NCBI RefSeq assembly: GCF_023897065.1
Contig: NZ_JAMHIV010000006.1
Location: 124,001-188,000 of the forward strand
Direction of reading: 5' to 3'
Origin: Crossiella sp. SN42
GTDB lineage: Bacteria > Actinomycetota > Actinomycetes > Mycobacteriales > Pseudonocardiaceae
DNA: 64,000 nt
In this document: positions 60,407-64,000 of the stretch, one piece after another
Layout: each line of letters starts with the position of its first letter
How positions within the stretch are numbered: position 1 is the stretch's first letter
Notes under the pieces: generated by a model
Told to the model about the DNA's origin: nothing
Seen by the model: the letters and a program-made list of their open reading frames with translations, nothing else
Database searches by the model: none
Position numbers and translations under genes: made by a program

Positions 60407-63400
60407 TCAGGCCGTGGCCAGCGCGAAGACGTGCAACCCGCTGTTGCGCGGGAAGGTGATGCTCGCGATCAGCTTGCCTTCCGGCGCGGCGAACGGCTTG
60501 GTGGCCAGGATGTGCGTGGGCACCTCCTGCTTGCCGCCGATCCCGTTGCGGTACGGGGTCTTGGCCACGATCACGTTCTCGTACATCAGGCTGCCGCCAC
60601 CGCCACCCAGGGTCCAGTCGCTGAAGCCCAGGTCGTAGGTGCCGGTGCTGCCGTCGGTGTAGGTGACCGTGCCCGGCGCGGTGCGGCTGCCGTTGATCGC
60701 ACTGCCCACAAAGGACAGTCGGCTGACCGGGGTGGTCAGGTTGACGGTCTGGCCGTTGGCGGCGATGTTGTCCGGGCGGCCGAACGGCTCGTCCGGCCAG
60801 CGGAAGCCCAGTCCGTGCACCGTGCCGGGCTGACCGGCCACCAGGCCTGCGGCGGCCAGCGCCTGCTTGGAGTAGCTGTAGCCGCCGCCGTCGAAGTTGG
60901 CCTCCTCGTGCGTGCCGGGGTCGTCGGAGACCCCGGTGTTGTCCAGCGCGGCGAACCAGGTGCCCGGCGCGGCCACCTTCACGATGAGCTGACGGGTGAT
61001 GGTCTTGCCGCCGCTGACCGTGACCGTGGCGGTGACCGGGTGGTAGCCCTGACCGGCGGACTCGGCGGTGATCGCGAACTCGGCCTTGCCCACCCCGTCC
61101 TTGATCGGCACCGGGCCGGCGCTGGGTTCGATCTTCAGCCCGGCCGCCGGTGCGATCGAGTAGCGGACCTCCGGCTGCGCGCCGGAGAGGTGGTAGACGC
61201 TCACCTCGGCCTTGACCGTGCCGCCCGGCGTGGTCACCAGGTGGTCCGGGCCGACGCCGATCTGGTACGGCTGCTCACCCTCGCGCCAGGACGGCGGCGC
61301 GTCCGAAGGCGCGGCGCCCCAGGCGGTGTTCGGCTTGGTGTCCATTGTGTACTCGAGGAAACCGCCGCGCTGCACGAAGGACTCGGGCAGCCAGGGCTTG
61401 GTGCTGCGCTGCCCGTTCACCCGCAGCTGCTGGATGTAGGGCGCGTCCGGCGCGGCGCCCTTGGCCACGATGGTGATGTCCTTGCCGCGGTCCCGGTTGA
61501 TCCGGGCGATCGGGAACAGCGGGCTGGACAGCACCAGCTCGGCGCGCGAGGGCACCTGCGGGTACATGCCGAGGGTGGCGAAGACGTACCAGGAGGACAT
61601 CGCGCCGAGGTCGTCGTTGCCGGGGATGCCGCCGGGGGCGGTGGTCCACAGCGTGTTCACCACCTCGCGGATGGTCTGCTGCGCCTTGTGCGGCGCGCCG
61701 GTGTAGTTGTAGAGGTAGGGCACGTTGACCGAGGGCTCATTGTCCATTTCGGACTTCTCGTCGCCGGACTTGCTCAGTGCCCAGCTGCCGTCGGCGTGGT
61801 GGAAGAAGTCGTCCAGCCGCTGGTTCACCTTGGCCGCGCCGCCCATGGCCTGGGTCAGCCCGGCCACGTTGTGCTGCACCATCCAGGTGTACTGCGCGCT
61901 GCTGCCCTCCACGAACCCGTCACCGGTGCCGGGGGTGAAGTTCGGCGTCCAGCCGCCGTCGGCGTGCCGGTTGCGGATGTAGCCGCCGGTGGCGTGCGCG
62001 GCCGGGTCGAAGTTGTTCTGCCACCACTGTGCCCGCTCGGTGAAGGTCCTCGCGGTTGCCTTGTCCCCCAACCGGTCCGCGAGCTGGGCCAGGGCGAAGT
62101 CGGCGGTGGAGATCTCCAGCGTCTCGGCCGCGCCGCCCCAGGCGTTGGACACCGAGGGCATGTAGTTGTGCTTGAGGTACTTGTCCAGCGAGGGCCGCTG
62201 GCCGACCGACATCACGTTCCAGCCGTCCCGCTTGAGGTCCAGCGCGGTGGGCACGGTGGCCGCCTTGACCAGTGACCGCAACGAGGTCCGCGCGTCGAAG
62301 TCGGTGCCGCCGAAGGCGTGGATGCCCGCGATGGCAGGCGCGGCCGGGTCGCCGTTCATCACGTGCGTGCCGCCGTTGTTGTGCGTCCAGCGGTCCCAGA
62401 TGCCGCCGTTCTGCTGGGCCTGGTTGAGCAGCGACTGCGCGATGTCCGAGCCGATCTTGGGTTCCAGCAACGTGAGCAGCTGGACCTGGGAGCGGTAGAC
62501 GTCCCAGCCGGAGAAGGTGCCGTACTGCGCGTGCTGACCGGGCGCCGGCCGGTGCACCTTGCCGTCCATGCCCGCGTACTCGCCGTTGACATCGCTGAAG
62601 ACGTTGGGGTGCAACAGGGAGTGGTAGAGCGCGGTGTAGAACTTCCGCCGGTCCGCCTCGTTGCCGCCACCGACCTGGATCTTCCGCAGCTGCCGGGTCC
62701 AGGCCTCCCGCGCGGCCGCCGCGACCTCCTCCACCGCGGCCCGGCGCGGGTTCTCCGCGCGCAGGTTGGCCTTGGCGTTGTCCAGGCTGACGTAGGAGAT
62801 GCCGACCCGGACGTTGGTGCTGGTGCTCTTGGCGGTGTCGAAGCCGAGGTAGGCGCCGGATCCCTTGCCCACCACCGGCCAGCCGTTGGCGCCGTAGGTG
62901 GTGCCGCCGGTGGCGGTGGTCGCGCCGGGGTTCAGCTTGTCGTCCTGCCAGGTGCCCACCGAGCTGAACGGCTGGTCGAACTCGGCGACGAAGTGCAGCT
63001 TGTAGTAGGAGCGGCGGCCCTCCTTGTCCAGGTAGCCGCAGAAGTTCCCGCTGGTCACCGACCCGGTGACGGTCCGGGCAGCCGGGTCAACCGACACACT
63101 CGCGTCCGAGGACCCGACCTGGGAGTTGGCCGTGCGCACCAGCAACGCGGCGGGCTTGCCCGCCGGGAAGGTGAACCGCCCCGCACCGGTGCGCAGGGTC
63201 GCGGACAGGTCGGCTTTCGCGCCGGAGTCCAGGGTGACCGAGTAGCGCCCGGCCTTGGCGGACTCGTTGGCGTGGCTGAAGGTGCTCGCGTACACCTCGT
63301 CCTTGCCGTCCAGCGCCGGCGAGCTGTTCACCTCACCCACGTGCGGGAAGAACGGGATGTCCCCCGACCCACCGGCACACCCGGTGCCGGACATGTGGGT

Positions 63401-63697
63401 CAGGCTGAACCCGCGGATCTTGGTCGCGTCGTAGTGGTAGCCACCGGGCGCGGCGGTGCGGGTGGCGTTGCCCTTGGTGTTCTCCGGGCTCCAGGACAGC
63501 ATGCCGAAGGGCAGCACCGCACCGGGGAAGACGTTGCCCAGGTTCTTGGTCCCGATCAGCGGATCGACGTAGGCCGCCGGATCGCCTGCCAGCCGGTACC
63601 CGCTCCCGTCGAGCGGATCAGCCGAGGCCGTCCCGCCGACCGTTCCCAGCACCAGCACGGCGGTCACCGCACCAGCCAGAGCCCGTGTCCTTCTCAC
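60407..63697 (-). CDS. Secreted GH92 alpha-mannosidase
   Basis: About 1096 residues. Signal peptide (ALAGAVTAVLVLGTVGGTASA). GH92 N-domain: YVDPLIGTKNLGNVFPGAVLPFGMLSWSPENT, FSLTHMSGTGCAGGSGDIPFFP. Catalytic (alpha/alpha)6 barrel: YHSLLHPNVFSDVNGEYAGMDG, FSGWDVYRSQ, GIPGNDDLGAMSSWYVFATLGMYP. Beyond about 800 it carries an NEW3-like domain (GLKIEPSAGPVPIKDGVG) and an NPCBM-like domain (WFAALDNTGVSDDPGTHEEANF). It removes alpha-mannose from glycans. GTG 63697 or 63715 may start it; a longer frame to 63832 is unlikely. Confidence 0.9.
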   Translation of the reverse strand: MRRTRALAGAVTAVLVLGTVGGTASADPLDGSGYRLAGDPAAYVDPLIGTKNLGNVFPGAVLPFGMLSWSPENTKGNATRTAAPGGYHYDATKIRGFSLTHMSGTGCAGGSGDIPFFPHVGEVNSSPALDGKDEVYASTFSHANESAKAGRYSVTLDSGAKADLSATLRTGAGRFTFPAGKPAALLVRTANSQVGSSDASVSVDPAARTVTGSVTSGNFCGYLDKEGRRSYYKLHFVAEFDQPFSSVGTWQDDKLNPGATTATGGTTYGANGWPVVGKGSGAYLGFDTAKSTSTNVRVGISYVSLDNAKANLRAENPRRAAVEEVAAAAREAWTRQLRKIQVGGGNEADRRKFYTALYHSLLHPNVFSDVNGEYAGMDGKVHRPAPGQHAQYGTFSGWDVYRSQVQLLTLLEPKIGSDIAQSLLNQAQQNGGIWDRWTHNNGGTHVMNGDPAAPAIAGIHAFGGTDFDARTSLRSLVKAATVPTALDLKRDGWNVMSVGQRPSLDKYLKHNYMPSVSNAWGGAAETLEISTADFALAQLADRLGDKATARTFTERAQWWQNNFDPAAHATGGYIRNRHADGGWTPNFTPGTGDGFVEGSSAQYTWMVQHNVAGLTQAMGGAAKVNQRLDDFFHHADGSWALSKSGDEKSEMDNEPSVNVPYLYNYTGAPHKAQQTIREVVNTLWTTAPGGIPGNDDLGAMSSWYVFATLGMYPQVPSRAELVLSSPLFPIARINRDRGKDITIVAKGAAPDAPYIQQLRVNGQRSTKPWLPESFVQRGGFLEYTMDTKPNTAWGAAPSDAPPSWREGEQPYQIGVGPDHLVTTPGGTVKAEVSVYHLSGAQPEVRYSIAPAAGLKIEPSAGPVPIKDGVGKAEFAITAESAGQGYHPVTATVTVSGGKTITRQLIVKVAAPGTWFAALDNTGVSDDPGTHEEANFDGGGYSYSKQALAAAGLVAGQPGTVHGLGFRWPDEPFGRPDNIAANGQTVNLTTPVSRLSFVGSAINGSRTAPGTVTYTDGSTGTYDLGFSDWTLGGGGGSLMYENVIVAKTPYRNGIGGKQEVPTHILATKPFAAPEGKLIASITFPRNSGLHVFALATA

Positions 63698-63727
63698 CTG
63701 TCCGACCCCATTCACCAGACGTGCGCA

Positions 63728-63742
63728 GACAACGTTGACAAG
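63728..63742. promoter_or_regulatory. LacI-type operator candidate
   Basis: GACAACGTTGACAAG with the CAACGTTG core (63730-63737) common to actinobacterial LacI operators, about 30 nt upstream of the GH92 start. Confidence 0.4.
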
Positions 63743-63847
63743 CGATCGTGCTTGGCGGCGCGTCAGAACGTACGTACAGGTGAGAGGCGTGTGAAGAGAA
63801 GAGAACGGAAACTGTCCGATTCTGGCCGACAACCTTGACCAGGCGTC

Positions 63848-64000
63848 CTACGAACGGACTACCACACCCGGCGACCGGACTGGACCACGCAGCACAAGCC
63901 GCAGCAACGCCACCCCCAGCACCAGCCACAGCGGCGCCCACAACCCCAGATCCCACCCCGCGTACCACCGGGCCTCAGCCGAAGCCGTCCCGAACAAGGT
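63848..64000 (-). CDS. Membrane protein, C-terminal end (partial)
   Basis: 50 codons from the window edge to TAG (63848-63850). Reads LFGTASAEARWYAGWDLGLW, then a hydrophobic helix (APLWLVLGVALLRLVL) and a basic tail. It resembles the end of a small actinobacterial membrane protein (DUF3995-like is possible). The rest lies outside the window. Confidence 0.5.
   Translation of the reverse strand, partial: TLFGTASAEARWYAGWDLGLWAPLWLVLGVALLRLVLRGPVRSPGVVVRS

Overview
The window is very GC-rich DNA from an actinomycete, most likely of the Pseudonocardiales (Amycolatopsis/Crossiella/Saccharothrix-like). The evidence is strong third-position G/C bias, frequent GTG and TTG starts, a DUF3618 protein, a StrR-type ParB-like regulator, an ECF sigma with zinc anti-sigma, many secreted hydrolases, and a recurring 13-nt palindrome GTCCACNGTGGAC. 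No family can be proved from this window alone. No rRNA, CRISPR array, transposase or integrase was seen.

Layout. 1-2403: end of a ROK gene, a small TPR protein, a snapalysin-like metalloprotease and a GNAT acetyltransferase. 2404-13117: the most distinctive block. A plus-strand pair (VldE-like GT20 pseudo-glycosyltransferase, then an MFS exporter) runs head-on into a minus-strand operon (PfkB sugar kinase, animal-type short transketolase, HAD phosphatase, class III aminotransferase, zinc dehydrogenase). These are flanked by a nucleoside-deoxyribosyltransferase-like gene, an APH-type kinase and a StrR-family regulator. I read this as a candidate biosynthetic cluster for an amino-sugar or aminocyclitol pseudo-disaccharide with its own resistance, export and regulation. 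No sugar-phosphate cyclase (AroB/valiolone synthase-like) is in the window.

13118-16860: a truncated imine-reductase-like gene facing a TetR gene across a clear operator, a decayed segment, an odd leucine-type tRNA with a short variable arm, and small genes. 17133-31080: an MFS plus PLP-synthase operon, a GH20 hexosaminidase, an esterase plus aminoacyl-lipid synthase pair, gamma-glutamyltransferase, an XRE/membrane pair and a NatA/NatB-like ABC exporter. 31085-42809: HD hydrolase, XRE regulator, a large secreted subtilase, an ECF sigma/anti-sigma operon divergent from a repeat lipoprotein (both with matching promoters), AKR/LysR and a class C serine hydrolase. 42810-50900: GH5 cellulase, a possible small RNA with an intrinsic terminator, a CtpE-like P-type ATPase, a membrane protein and an MFS-P450 operon. 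51014-64000: PRPP-synthetase-like gene, class A beta-lactamase-like lipoprotein divergent from an OmpR/histidine-kinase pair, a frameshifted HTH-nSTAND-WD40 gene, a zinc-less MDR oxidoreductase, a GH92 mannosidase with a decayed lectin tail, and a partial membrane protein.

Many genes are translationally coupled (ATGA/GTGA overlaps), and several converging pairs end within a few bases of each other. Where terminators exist they are perfect GC-rich hairpins serving both strands. Functions rest on motif and family recognition by eye; no database search was run.
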